45,783 nucleotides of DNA from Myxococcales bacterium (GTDB lineage: Bacteria; Myxococcota_A; Polyangia; Haliangiales; Haliangiaceae). The notes under the pieces were generated by a model, which saw only the letters and a program-made list of their open reading frames with translations, was not told the origin of the DNA and made no database searches. Where the stretch lies: contig WYBA01000197.1 in the NCBI GenBank assembly GCA_011526095.1, forward strand, positions 1-45,783, written 5' to 3'. Positions 1-8,301 of this stretch are shown piece after piece. The position numbers were made by a program, and so were the translations under genes. Numbering within the stretch: the first letter of the stretch is position 1; each line of letters opens with the position of its first letter.

Positions 1-132
1 CGGCGCCGCGATCGCGATCGCGGTGAGCGCGCCCGGGCGCGTCGCCGCCAGCCCGGCGTCGAGCGCGGCGTGCATCGCGTCGGCGACGCCGCCGTCGGCG
101 CCGGTCCGCGCGGCCGCGGGGCCGGCGTTCAC
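1..132 (-). CDS. Probable isochorismate synthase, N-terminal fragment (partial)
   Basis: An open minus-strand frame begins with GTG at 132 and runs off the left window edge, giving 44 residues. The GTG overlaps the TGA stop of the methyltransferase gene (GTGA overlap), so the two are translationally coupled. The visible residues (an Ala-rich helix, then a segment ending in LTAIAIAAP) resemble the start of MenF/EntC-type isochorismate synthases, where a first strand of this kind precedes the catalytic domain. No catalytic residue is inside the window. MenF would convert chorismate to isochorismate for menaquinone, which fits the two upstream genes. The reading frame is well supported by the overlap; the function is a context-based guess. 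Confidence 0.4.
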   Translation of the reverse strand, partial: MNAGPAAARTGADGGVADAMHAALDAGLAATRPGALTAIAIAAP

Positions 133-878
133 GCCGCCGCTCCGCGCCGCGCCGGCACCCGCCCGACGTACAGGTGGCAGGTGCCGAACGTCAGCGGCAC
201 GACGCGCTCGATCTCGAGCCCGACGTCCGCCATCAGCGCGGCGAACTCCTCGGGCGGCGGGAACGCCGCGATCGACTGCTGCAGGTAGCGGTACTCGCGC
301 TTGCCGCTGAGCAGCGCGCCGATCCGCGGCACCAGCACGCGGACGTGGAACCGCGCGAACGGCGCGATCACGCCGCGCCGCGGCTCGCCCAGCTCGAGCA
401 CGCACACCCGGCCGCCGGGGCGGACGACGCGCGCCATCTCGGCCAGGCCGCGCCGCCGGTCCGGCACGTTGCGGATCCCGAACGCGATCGTCGCGCCGTC
501 GAAGCTGGCGTCGTCGTGATCGAGCGCCTGGGCGTCGCCCGCGAGCAGCTCGACCCGGTCGGCCAGGCCGCGCGCCGCGACCTTGCCGCGCCCGATCTCG
601 AGCATCCCCAGCGACGGGTCGACGCCGACGACGCGCGCCTGGGGGTGGCGGCGCGCGATGTCGATCGCGAGATCGCCGGTGCCGGTGGCGACGTCGAGCA
701 CGCGGCACGGCCCGTCGGGCAGCGCGAGCGCGGCGACGGTCTTCTTGCGCCATCGCCGGTCGACGCCGAACGACATGATCCGGTTGAGCCGGTCGTAGCG
801 CGGCGCGATCGCGTCGAACATCGCGCCGGAGCCGAGTCGGACGTCGGGGCCGGGGACGGGCTGGAGCTCGGTGCTCAT
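129..878 (-). CDS. ubiE: Demethylmenaquinone/ubiquinone C-methyltransferase UbiE/MenG
   Basis: This 249-residue protein is a class I SAM-dependent methyltransferase that adds the last C-methyl group to the quinone ring (demethylmenaquinone to menaquinone, or the ubiquinone equivalent). The family start signature FDAIAPRYDRLNRIMSFGVD is at residues 22-41. The SAM-binding motif I (VLDVATGTGDLA) is near residues 61-72, and the IAFGIRNVPD segment typical of UbiE is near 132-141. Length matches the family (about 230-260). Its ATG follows directly after the TAG stop of the polyprenyl synthase gene with no spacer, so it is the second gene of an operon. A polyprenyl synthase upstream and a possible MenF downstream favour menaquinone synthesis. 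Family assignment is firm; quinone type is inferred. Confidence 0.93.
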   Translation of the reverse strand: MSTELQPVPGPDVRLGSGAMFDAIAPRYDRLNRIMSFGVDRRWRKKTVAALALPDGPCRVLDVATGTGDLAIDIARRHPQARVVGVDPSLGMLEIGRGKVAARGLADRVELLAGDAQALDHDDASFDGATIAFGIRNVPDRRRGLAEMARVVRPGGRVCVLELGEPRRGVIAPFARFHVRVLVPRIGALLSGKREYRYLQQSIAAFPPPEEFAALMADVGLEIERVVPLTFGTCHLYVGRVPARRGAAA

Positions 879-1982
879 CTACTTCTCCCTCAGCGCGGTC
901 GCCTCGGCGACGGTGATCAGGGCGGCCTTGGCCGGGCCGTCGGGCAGCGGCGCGAGCGCGGCGATGCCGGCCGCGATCCGCGCGGTCGCGAGCCGCCGCG
1001 CCTCGGCCAGCGCGCCGGTGCCGCGCAGCGCCGCGGCGACCTCCGCGCACCGCGCCGGCGACGCGGCGCCGAGCTCGGCGTCCTCGGCGAGCAGCGCGGC
1101 GACCGCGCCCTCGATCGCCGGGTCGCGGTCGAGCGCCACCAGCAGCGGGTAGGTCAGCTTGCCCTCGCGCAGGTCGGCGAACAGCGCCTTGCCGGTGACC
1201 GCGAAGTCGCCCTCGAAGTCGAGGCAGTCGTCGATCACCTGGAACGCGACGCCGAGCTCGTGGCCGAACCGCTCGAGCGCGGCGGCGTGCTCGGGCGCGC
1301 ACCCGCCGGCGCGCGCGCCGGCGAGCATCGCCCAGCGGAACAGCGCGGCGGTCTTGCCCTCGCACACGCGGAAGTAGTCCGCGACCTCCCCGGTGATCTT
1401 GCCGCGGCGCTCGAGCTGGAGCGACTCGGCCAGGATCATCTCCTCGATGATCGCGAGCATCCGGTCGAGCAGCGCGAGGTCACCGGCGCCGCGGATCCGC
1501 CGCAGCGCCTCGACCAGCAGCCAGTCGCCGGCGAAGATCGACGCGGCGTTGCCCCACAGCGTGCGCGCCGTGGCCTGGCCGCGCCGCGCGTCGGCGACGT
1601 CGACGACGTCGTCGTGGAGCAAGGTCGCGGTGTGGACCAGCTCGACCGCGAGCGCGAGCTGGCGCGCGTCGGGGCCGAACCCGCCGCCGACCTTGCTCGC
1701 CAGCACGACGCACATCGGGCGCAGGTGCTTGCCGCCGAGGTCGAGCAGGTGGTGCGCGGCGCGCTGCACCGCGCGCGCGCCGTCGGGGACCGTGCGCAGC
1801 TCGTGCTCGAACTCGCGCAGCTCGGCGCGCACCCACGCGTCGAGCTCGAGCAGCCGGCTCGCCAGCTCGCCGAGGCCGCGGTCGCGGCACACGCCGCCGA
1901 GCGTGCCGAGCAGCGCGCCGCTGGTCGGGGCAGGCGCCGGGGGCGGGGGCGGGCTCGAGGGTCGGGGCGCTGCCTGGGCCAT
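879..1982 (-). CDS. Polyprenyl diphosphate synthase
   Basis: A 367-residue all-helical trans-isoprenyl diphosphate synthase that extends an allylic diphosphate with isopentenyl diphosphate to build the quinone side chain. Both aspartate-rich motifs are present: the first within LLHDDVVDVADARRG and the second within FQVIDDCLDFEGD. The N-terminus has a Pro-rich extension of about 20 residues before the fold. The ATG at 1982 has a good Shine-Dalgarno AGGAGA (1992-1987) four bases upstream. Being first in an operon with ubiE/menG points to heptaprenyl/octaprenyl-type menaquinone tail synthesis (IspB/HepT role). Chain length cannot be read from the sequence. Confidence 0.92.
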   Translation of the reverse strand: MAQAAPRPSSPPPPPAPAPTSGALLGTLGGVCRDRGLGELASRLLELDAWVRAELREFEHELRTVPDGARAVQRAAHHLLDLGGKHLRPMCVVLASKVGGGFGPDARQLALAVELVHTATLLHDDVVDVADARRGQATARTLWGNAASIFAGDWLLVEALRRIRGAGDLALLDRMLAIIEEMILAESLQLERRGKITGEVADYFRVCEGKTAALFRWAMLAGARAGGCAPEHAAALERFGHELGVAFQVIDDCLDFEGDFAVTGKALFADLREGKLTYPLLVALDRDPAIEGAVAALLAEDAELGAASPARCAEVAAALRGTGALAEARRLATARIAAGIAALAPLPDGPAKAALITVAEATALREK

Positions 1983-2166
1983 GGGGTCTCCTGTCAGTCG
2001 ATTCAGTCGATCAGATCGGGCGGTTCGAGAGCGTCGCGAGCTGAGATGTTTCGCTAGCTTTCAAAGATTCGTGAAACTTACGAAATCTCAAAACGCTCGT
2101 CCACCCCCACGACAAGGCCGGGAGATGAATCCGGTTTTCGGCGCGGCTGGAGTAGGATGGTGCCCG
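1983..2166. promoter_or_regulatory. AT-richer divergent intergenic region with an imperfect dyad
   Basis: The gap between the quinone operon (minus) and the PilZ gene (plus) contains an unusually AT-rich core at about 2045-2095. Within it lies an imperfect inverted repeat, GATTCGT (2066-2072) and ACGAAATC (2080-2087), plus outer half-sites GTTTC (2048-2052) and GAAAC (2073-2077). It probably holds the promoter of the minus-strand operon and perhaps an operator. No clear -35/-10 pair can be fixed for the minus strand. Confidence 0.4.
2153..2158 (+). promoter_or_regulatory. Putative -10 box TAGGAT (leaderless start)
   Basis: TAGGAT ends 8 nt before the GTG at 2167, so transcription would begin at or next to that start codon. 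This is why GTG 2167 is preferred over the in-frame ATG at 2125, which lies upstream of the box. No matching -35 is evident. Confidence 0.5.
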
Positions 2167-3249
2167 GTGTCGCGCCAGCGCCAAGTGAGGGAGCCGCGCC
2201 TCGTCACCCGCTGTCGGGTGGAGTTCGAGCGCATGGACCGACTCGTGTCCGCCGAGTCGGAGGACCTGTCGCGCTCGGGCGTGTTCGTCCGCACCGAGGA
2301 GCTGCTGCCCGTCGGCGCCGTCACCGAGGTCACGCTCGCGCTGCCGGACGGCGCGCGGTTCCGCGTGATCGCGCGGGTCGCGCACCTCTTGTCCCCGTCG
2401 GCGGCGCGCGCGCTCGGCCGCCACCCGGGGATGGGCTTTCAGTTCCTCGAGTCCGACTCGCACGGGCGCGAGGCGCTGATCCAGTACCTCGACGATCTGC
2501 TCGAGGAGCTGACGCCGCCGCCCCAGGCGATCCCGGTCGGCGTGCGCATCGTGCTCGCCGAGCCCGGCGCGCCGCTGCTCGAGCGGATCGCGGTCGCGCT
2601 CGAGCAGGCCGGGTACACGGTCGAGGCGTTCCTCGACGGCGCCGACGCCTACGCGGCGTGCGCGTCCCAGCGGCCGGACCTGGTCGTCGCCGCCGCCGAC
2701 ATGCCCGACCTCGACGGCTGGACGCTGCTCAAGCAGCTCGCCGCGAGCCCGCGGCTGCACGACGTGCCGGTCGTGTTCCTGTCCGACGACCCCAGCGACA
2801 TGACGCGGCTGCAGGCCTACCGGCTCGGCGTCCGCGACTACATCACCAAGCCGTTCATCGAGGAGGAGCTGGTGATCCGCGTCGGGCGGATCATCCTGCA
2901 CGACGGGCGCGGGCCCGGCGAGGCGACGATGCTCAGCGGCAGCCTGTCGGAGATCTCCCTGCCGACCCTGCTGTCGCTGCTCGAGTTCGAGCGCAAGTCG
3001 GGGATCCTGCTGGTCCTCGGCACGGTCGGGACCGCCCGGATCTTCGTGGCCGAGGGCCGGGTCGTGAAGGTGGAGACCGCCGAGGCCACGATGGCGCCGC
3101 GCGACCGGCTGATGGCCGTGCTCGACTGGATCCACGGCCACTTCGAGTTCACGAGCTGCGAGGTGATCGGGTCGGACGAGATCGGGGCGGGCACCACGAA
3201 CCTGCTGCTCGAGCACGCGCGCCTGCGCGACGAGGCCGCCCGGGGCTGA
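2167..3249 (+). CDS. PilZ - degenerate receiver - DUF4388 protein
   Basis: This predicted cytoplasmic regulator of 360 residues has three parts. The N-terminal PilZ domain (about 8-108) has an intact c-di-GMP motif, RxxxR (R11, R15) and DxSxxG (D33, S35, G38). A CheY-like receiver follows (about 118-235), keeping the TKPF lysine and the beta4 serine. However, the position before MPDLDG reads AAADMP, so the phospho-accepting Asp is replaced by Ala and it is probably a pseudo-receiver. The C-terminal part (about 250-355), beginning SGSLSEISLPTLLSLLEF, is a DUF4388/PATAN-type domain seen in myxobacterial and cyanobacterial regulators. Start GTG 2167 was chosen from the -10 box; ATG 2125 would add 14 residues. 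It likely binds c-di-GMP and acts through protein partners. Confidence 0.85.
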   Translation: MSRQRQVREPRLVTRCRVEFERMDRLVSAESEDLSRSGVFVRTEELLPVGAVTEVTLALPDGARFRVIARVAHLLSPSAARALGRHPGMGFQFLESDSHGREALIQYLDDLLEELTPPPQAIPVGVRIVLAEPGAPLLERIAVALEQAGYTVEAFLDGADAYAACASQRPDLVVAAADMPDLDGWTLLKQLAASPRLHDVPVVFLSDDPSDMTRLQAYRLGVRDYITKPFIEEELVIRVGRIILHDGRGPGEATMLSGSLSEISLPTLLSLLEFERKSGILLVLGTVGTARIFVAEGRVVKVETAEATMAPRDRLMAVLDWIHGHFEFTSCEVIGSDEIGAGTTNLLLEHARLRDEAARG

Positions 3250-3343
3250 CCGCGGGAATGCTCGGGGCGGGGCGCCGGTTCGTCCCCCCGCCACGCGGCG
3301 CGTCCACCGGGCGTCGAGGTCGCGGATCCAGGCGGAACCCCCC

Positions 3344-6025
3344 ATGACGCGCCCCCCCCTGCTCGCCACCGCGGCCGCGCTGGTCGCCCTGACCTCCGTC
3401 GCTGCGCCCGCCGCGGCCGCCATCGACGACGGCGCCCCGCCCGCCGGGGCGCCGCCCGCCGCCGTCGCGCGCACCCGCGCCGCCCGCCGGGTCGAGCCGA
3501 TCACGATCGACGGCGCCCTCGGCGACGCCGGCTGGGCGAGCGTCCCGGCGACCGGCGGGTTCGTCCAGCGGTTCCCCCAGGAGGGCGCGGCGCCGACCCA
3601 TCCGACCGAGTTCCGCGTCGCGTACGACGACGAGGCGATCTACGTCGCGGTGCGCGCGTACGACAGCGAGCCCGACGCGATCCGCGGCCTGCTCACGCGG
3701 CGCGACATCGAGTCGGCCTCGGACTGGATCCTCGTCGGCTTCGACAGCTACCACGACCGCCGCACCGCGTTCGTGTTCGGCATCAACCCGGCCGGCGTCC
3801 AGCGCGACATGCTCGTGTTCAACGACGCCGAGACCGACGGCGGGTGGGACGCGGTGTGGACGTCGGCGACGACGATCGACGCCGAGGGGTGGAGCAGCGA
3901 GCTGCGGATCCCGCTGTCGCAGCTGCGGTTCTCCGGCGACGACCACCAGGAGTGGGGGTTCCAGATCCACCGCATCGTCGCGCGCACCGGCGAGGAGTCG
4001 ACGTGGTCGCCGTGGCCGCGCGCCGGCGCGCGCGTCGTCTCGGTGTTCGGCACGCTCGAGGCGATCGACGGCGTCCGGCCGGCGCGCCGGCTCGAGATCC
4101 TGCCGTACACCTCGTTCGGCGTGCAGTCGCCGCTCGGCGACCCCGACGATCCGTTCCACGACCCGGTCGAGGGCCGGTTCGCCGGCGGCGTCGACGTCAA
4201 GTACGGGCTGTCGTCGTCGTTCACGCTCGCCGCCGCGCTCAACCCCGACTTCGGCCAGGTCGAGGCGGACCCGTCGCAGGTCAACCTGTCGGGGCAGGAG
4301 TCGTTCTTCGCCGAGAAGCGCCCGTTCTTCCTCGAGGGCACGGACATCTACCGCTACGGCCTCAGCCAGGGCGACGGCAACGAGGCGATCGAGGGCCTGT
4401 TCTACACCCGGCGGATCGGCGCCGCCCCGCACGTCTCCGGCGGCGACTTCGCGACCTACCACGACACGCCCGACGCCACGACGATCTACGGCGCGGCCAA
4501 GATCGGCGGCAAGACGTCGAGCGGCTGGTCGATCGGCCTGCTCGAGGCGGTGACGGGGCAGGAGCAGGCGCGGATCGACGAGGGCGACGGCATGCCCGAG
4601 GCGCGCGTGGTCGAGCCGCTCACCAACTACGCCGTGCTGCGCGTGCTCAAGGACTACCGCGGCGGCCGCACCCAGCTCGGCGGCATCGTCACCGCCGTCC
4701 ACCGCCGCCTCGACGGCACCGACCTCGAGTGGTTGCTCCACGACCAGGGCTACACCGCCGGCGTCGACGTCTCGCACCGGTTCTGGGGCGACGCGTGGGG
4801 CGGCAGCGCCAAGCTGTTCGGCTCGTACGTCCACGGCGCGCCCGAGTCGATCGCGCGCGACCAGCAGCAGATCCGCCACCTGTTCCAGCGCACCGACGCG
4901 GCGCACCTCACGTACGACCCGACCCGGACGTCGCTCGACGGCGCGGGCCTGCTGTGGGATCTCGGCCGGCAGAACCATCCGCGCTGGGTGTTCGCGGTCG
5001 GCGGCGATCTCCGCACGCCCGAGCTCGAGGTCAACGACCTGGGGTTCCAGCACGGCGGCGACAACGCGGTGCAGTGGGCCTGGCTCGGCTACCGCGACAA
5101 CGAGCCGGGCGCGCACGTGCTGGCGTGGCAGGTCAACGCCAACGCGTGGGCGTGGTCCGACTTCGAGCCGCGGCTCGGCGGGTTCGGCGGCAACACGTCC
5201 GTCCACGCGACCCTGACCAACCACTGGAACCTCGGCGCCGGGGTCAACCTGGAGCGCACGCTGTGGAACACGGCGCTCTTGCGCGGCGGCCCGCGGGTCC
5301 ACGGCCAGGACAGCTGGAACGGCTGGGTCAACGTCTCCACCGACGGCCGCAAGCGCGTCTCGGCCGGGGTCAACGCCAGCTTCGGCCAGCGACCCGAGAG
5401 CGGGTCGTGGACGGCCAGCGTCGGCGGTGGGCTCGGCATCCAGGCGCGCTCCAACCTCGAGATCGCGTTGGAGCCCAGCGTGTTCGTGTCCGCCGACGAC
5501 ACCCAGTACGTCACCGAGGCGTACGACGCGGCCGACGCGCCGCACTACGTGCTCGCCCACCTCGATCAGGTCGTGGTCGCCACGACCGTCCGCGCGGCGT
5601 GGACGTTCTCGCCCCAGCTGTCGCTGCAGCTCTACGCCCAGCCGTTCGTCGCGACCGGCGCCTACGGCGAGTACAAGGAGCCGGGCGATCCGTACGCGCC
5701 CGACTACGCCCGGCGGTTCCGCGCCTACGGCGACGACGCCGTGACCGTGACCGACGACGACGTCGTCCTGGTCGACGCCGACGGCGACGGCGCGATGGAC
5801 TTCGGCTTCGACAAGCCGGACTTCGACTTCCGCGAGCTGCGGTCGACCGTGGTGATGCGGTGGGAGTACCGACCGGGCTCGGCGGTGTTCGCGATCTGGA
5901 GCCACGGCCGGTCGGCGTTCGAGGCCGACGGCCGGTTCCGCCCGGGCCACGCCCTCGGCGAGCTGGCGCGGGCCGACGGCGAGCACGTGGTCATGCTCAA
6001 GGCGAACTACTGGATCGGGCTGTGA
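3344..6025 (+). CDS. DUF5916 outer-membrane protein with CBM9-like N-terminus
   Basis: An 893-residue exported protein. Residues 1-26 form a signal peptide ending in an AAA run. Residues about 50-210 resemble the carbohydrate-binding family 9-like fold: ITIDGALGDAGWASVP, then an AYDDEAIYVAVRAYDSEP strand. The rest matches the DUF5916 region, including the characteristic NPDFGQVEADPSQVNL and FFAEKRPFFLEG motifs, followed by alternating aromatic-rich strands to the C-terminus (ANYWIGL). This looks like an outer-membrane beta-barrel. Function in the family is unknown; it often occurs in polymer-degrading gliding or predatory bacteria. An Asp-rich stretch near residues 800-825 may bind Ca2+. ATG 3344 is 94 nt after the previous stop, with no clear Shine-Dalgarno. 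Confidence 0.85.
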   Translation: MTRPPLLATAAALVALTSVAAPAAAAIDDGAPPAGAPPAAVARTRAARRVEPITIDGALGDAGWASVPATGGFVQRFPQEGAAPTHPTEFRVAYDDEAIYVAVRAYDSEPDAIRGLLTRRDIESASDWILVGFDSYHDRRTAFVFGINPAGVQRDMLVFNDAETDGGWDAVWTSATTIDAEGWSSELRIPLSQLRFSGDDHQEWGFQIHRIVARTGEESTWSPWPRAGARVVSVFGTLEAIDGVRPARRLEILPYTSFGVQSPLGDPDDPFHDPVEGRFAGGVDVKYGLSSSFTLAAALNPDFGQVEADPSQVNLSGQESFFAEKRPFFLEGTDIYRYGLSQGDGNEAIEGLFYTRRIGAAPHVSGGDFATYHDTPDATTIYGAAKIGGKTSSGWSIGLLEAVTGQEQARIDEGDGMPEARVVEPLTNYAVLRVLKDYRGGRTQLGGIVTAVHRRLDGTDLEWLLHDQGYTAGVDVSHRFWGDAWGGSAKLFGSYVHGAPESIARDQQQIRHLFQRTDAAHLTYDPTRTSLDGAGLLWDLGRQNHPRWVFAVGGDLRTPELEVNDLGFQHGGDNAVQWAWLGYRDNEPGAHVLAWQVNANAWAWSDFEPRLGGFGGNTSVHATLTNHWNLGAGVNLERTLWNTALLRGGPRVHGQDSWNGWVNVSTDGRKRVSAGVNASFGQRPESGSWTASVGGGLGIQARSNLEIALEPSVFVSADDTQYVTEAYDAADAPHYVLAHLDQVVVATTVRAAWTFSPQLSLQLYAQPFVATGAYGEYKEPGDPYAPDYARRFRAYGDDAVTVTDDDVVLVDADGDGAMDFGFDKPDFDFRELRSTVVMRWEYRPGSAVFAIWSHGRSAFEADGRFRPGHALGELARADGEHVVMLKANYWIGL

Positions 6026-6066
6026 CGGGACGTCTGGCGCCGAGGTGCGCCCGGTCCCGGTGGTGC

Positions 6067-6072
6067 TAGCCT
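6067..6072 (+). promoter_or_regulatory. Putative -10 box TAGCCT (leaderless start)
   Basis: TAGCCT ends 7 nt before ATG 6080. There is no Shine-Dalgarno in the gap, so a leaderless transcript is predicted. Confidence 0.5.
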
Positions 6073-6079
6073 GGGCGCC

Positions 6080-6850
6080 ATGTCGCGCTCGACCGTGATC
6101 GCCGCGGCCCTCGCCGCGCTGTTCGCCGCCACGTCGGTGTGGCTCTACCTCGACCGTCGCGACCTCGAGGACCGCCTCGCCTCGGCCCGGCGCGCGCCCG
6201 CGCCGGCCGCGGGCAGCGATCCGTGGGCGCCGGGGGCCCCGGGCGGATCGACCGACGACAGCACCCGCGCCAGCCTCGACGGCGTGACCCGCGGGCTGGG
6301 CGGCAACCTCGACCGCGGCGACCGCCCCGCGCTCGCCGACACGCCGAAGGAGACGCGGCTCGAGCGGCGGCTGCGCCGCCAGGCCGAGATCGCCGGGTTC
6401 CTCGGCCGCGATCCGGGCGAGAGCGAGGAGGACTACCGCGCCCGGGTCGCGCCGCTGGTCGAGGCCGCGCTGAGCCGCCCGCGCGAGAACATCGCCGAGA
6501 TGCGCAAGGAGGTCGAGGCGCTCGCCGGGGTGACGCCGGAGCAGAGCGCGCAGCTCGACGCCGCGTTCGGCGAGGTCTACGACGAGCTGCTCACCTACAC
6601 CAACGCCGCGGTCACCGACGGCCAGCTCGACCCGTACGAGCGCAACGTCGCCGGCCTGCTCGAGTACGCCGGCGGCCTGGGGCAGATCCTGCAGGGCGCC
6701 GAGGGCAAGGTCGGCGGGATCCTGTCGCCGGAGCAGCAGCGGGCCATCTACGACAGCGGGTTCGAGTGGGGCGAGTACCTCGGGGTGAGTGCGCCGTGGG
6801 AGAAGCTCTCACCCCCGCCGCCGCCGCCCGAGGGGCCGGGCGGCAGCTAG
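6080..6850 (+). CDS. Hypothetical membrane-anchored protein
   Basis: A 256-residue protein with one N-terminal hydrophobic segment (residues about 5-24, no clear cleavage site), then a charged short helix and a Pro/Ala-rich linker to about residue 90. The remainder is mostly helical and acidic (about 90-240). It ends in a Pro run and a Gly-rich tail. I recognise no family. The topology suggests one inner-membrane anchor with a helical domain in the periplasm. It sits 54 bp after the DUF5916 gene but has its own -10 box, so it may be a separate unit. Confidence 0.7.
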   Translation: MSRSTVIAAALAALFAATSVWLYLDRRDLEDRLASARRAPAPAAGSDPWAPGAPGGSTDDSTRASLDGVTRGLGGNLDRGDRPALADTPKETRLERRLRRQAEIAGFLGRDPGESEEDYRARVAPLVEAALSRPRENIAEMRKEVEALAGVTPEQSAQLDAAFGEVYDELLTYTNAAVTDGQLDPYERNVAGLLEYAGGLGQILQGAEGKVGGILSPEQQRAIYDSGFEWGEYLGVSAPWEKLSPPPPPPEGPGGS

Positions 6851-6911
6851 GCGCCGGGTAACGCCGGGGCGCGCGTGGTGCGCAAACTGGCGGCCTCGCC
6901 CCGATCGCGGG

Positions 6912-6917
6912 TATAAC
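6912..6917 (+). promoter_or_regulatory. Putative -10 box TATAAC of the FHA-GGDEF gene
   Basis: TATAAC is the closest match to TATAAT seen in this part of the window. It lies 34 nt before the GTG at 6952, so unlike many neighbours this gene would have a short leader of about 28 nt. The dyad at 6921-6945 would overlap the transcription start. Confidence 0.45.
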
Positions 6918-6920
6918 CGA

Positions 6921-6945
6921 CTGACGGGAGCCTCCCTTCCGTCAG
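6921..6945 (+). promoter_or_regulatory. Inverted repeat at the start of the FHA-GGDEF transcript
   Basis: CTGACGGGAG (6921-6930) and CTTCCGTCAG (6936-6945) form a 10-bp stem with one G-U pair around the loop CCTCC. The outer seven base pairs are perfect. It lies between the TATAAC box and the GTG at 6952. It could be a repressor operator over the transcription start or an RNA hairpin in the leader. Confidence 0.55.
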
Positions 6946-6951
6946 TGCCCG

Positions 6952-7875
6952 GTGAGCGCCGAACGCAACAGCGGAACCCTGATCATCGCGCGGCCGGTCG
7001 AGATGCCGAAGCCGCGGGAGCGGGGTGAGGCGTGCCTGGTGCTCTTGCACCCGCCGGGCCCGGACATCGGCAAGCGCACGCCGCTGTCGAAGAAGACCTA
7101 CGTGGTCGGGCGGGACGCCGAGGTCGATCTGGTGATCAGCCGCAGCTCGGTGTCGCGCCAGCACAGCCAGCTCGTCCAGGACGACGACGGTGAGTGGTGG
7201 GTCCAGGACATGGGCTCGACCAACGGCACGTTCGTCAACGAGGAGCGGATCACCCGCAAGCGGCTGCTCGACGGCGATCAGATCCGGTTCGGCGACGCGA
7301 TCTTCAAGTTCCTCTCCGGCGCCAACATCGAGAGCGCCTACCACGAGGAGATCTACCGGATGACCATCCTCGATGGTCTGACGGGGATCCACAACAAGCG
7401 CTACTTCCTCGAGTTCCTCGAGCGCGAGCTCGCCGGGGCGCACCGCCACCGCCACCCGCTCGGCCTGGTGATGTTCGACGTCGACCACTTCAAGAAGGTC
7501 AACGACGAGCGCGGTCACCTGTGCGGCGACGCGGTGCTCAAGGAGATCTCGGCGCGGGTCAAGTCGCGGATCCGCCGCGAGGACCTGTTCGCGCGCTACG
7601 GCGGCGAGGAGTTCGCCTGCATCCTCACCTCGACCAGCCTCGAGGGCAGCGTCGTGTTCGCCGAGCACGTCCGCACGATGATCAACGAGCGGCCGATCGT
7701 GTTCGACGGCCAGGCGTTCACCGTCACGGTCAGCGTCGGCGTCGCGTGCGTGCTCAACGAGCCCGGCGTCGACCTGCTGACGCTGATCAAGCGCGCCGAC
7801 GACAACCTGTACGCGGCCAAGCGGGGCGGGCGGAATCGCGTCGTGCCGTCGCCCGCCGAAGTCCGCGGCTACTGA
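6952..7875 (+). CDS. FHA domain diguanylate cyclase (FHA-GGDEF)
   Basis: A 307-residue soluble protein that should make c-di-GMP from two GTP. An FHA phosphothreonine-binding domain occupies about residues 25-120 with VGR (52-54), SRQH (68-71) and GSTNGT (88-93) all intact. The GGDEF domain spans about 138-300 with the active site GGEEF (217-221) and the metal-binding FDVDHFKKVND segment (175-185). An inhibitory I-site RxxD (R208, D211) sits five residues before GGEEF, so product inhibition is expected. The FHA part implies control by phosphothreonine, fitting the Ser/Thr kinases encoded in this window. GTG 6952 is the most upstream plausible start after the dyad. Confidence 0.93.
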   Translation: MSAERNSGTLIIARPVEMPKPRERGEACLVLLHPPGPDIGKRTPLSKKTYVVGRDAEVDLVISRSSVSRQHSQLVQDDDGEWWVQDMGSTNGTFVNEERITRKRLLDGDQIRFGDAIFKFLSGANIESAYHEEIYRMTILDGLTGIHNKRYFLEFLERELAGAHRHRHPLGLVMFDVDHFKKVNDERGHLCGDAVLKEISARVKSRIRREDLFARYGGEEFACILTSTSLEGSVVFAEHVRTMINERPIVFDGQAFTVTVSVGVACVLNEPGVDLLTLIKRADDNLYAAKRGGRNRVVPSPAEVRGY

Positions 7876-7930
7876 GGCGCGGGGGGCTCGAGCGGGCGGA
7901 CCGGCTGCGGAGGCCGGCGCCTTCGTTGCT

Positions 7931-7984
7931 GGGTCCCCCCGCCGTCCTCACGTACGTGAGTACGCTCCGGCTCGGGTCCCCCCC
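7931..7984. repeat. Palindrome with flanking GGGTCCCCCC direct repeats
   Basis: A perfect 14-bp palindrome CTCACGTACGTGAG (7947-7960) lies between two copies of GGGTCCCCCC (7931-7940 and 7974-7983). The arrangement looks like a small dispersed intergenic repeat placed downstream of a gene end. Confidence 0.55.
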
Positions 7985-8050
7985 AGCGCCTCGGCGCCGG
8001 CCTTCCTCGCGCGGTCCAGCCTGATCACGTGCCGGTCGGGCTCGAGCGTG

Positions 8051-8280
8051 CCGGATACCGGAGACGGAGACGGAGACGGAGGCGGAGGCGGAGACGGAGG
8101 CGGAGGCGGAGGCGGATCCGGAGACGGAGGCGGACCCGGAGACGGAGACGGAGACCGATACGGAGACGGAGACGGAGGCGGAGGCGGAGGCGGAGACGGA
8201 GGCGGAGGCGGAGACCGATACGGAGGCGGAGGCGGAGGCGGAGGCGGAGACGGAGACGGAGACGGAGGCGGGGACGGGGA
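8051..8280. repeat. Hexamer microsatellite (GGAGAC/GGAGGC)n
   Basis: About 230 bp are built from GGAGAC and GGAGGC hexamers with a few interruptions (GGATCC, GGACCC and two GACCGATAC blocks). The strands are strongly purine/pyrimidine skewed. Repeat purity drops at the interruptions, suggesting slippage expansion followed by mutation. Confidence 0.85.
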
Positions 8281-8301
8281 ATGAGGCGGCCAGGCTCCGC
8301 T

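Noticed and set aside
174..2057. Long open frame antisense to the quinone genes
   Set aside because: Its translation is Arg/Ala/Glu/Asp-rich without domains, a typical GC-rich shadow of real genes on the other strand.
8048..8284. Gly/Asp-rich small frame over the hexamer tract
   Set aside because: It is only translation of a microsatellite; all frames through it are low-complexity and no Shine-Dalgarno supports it.
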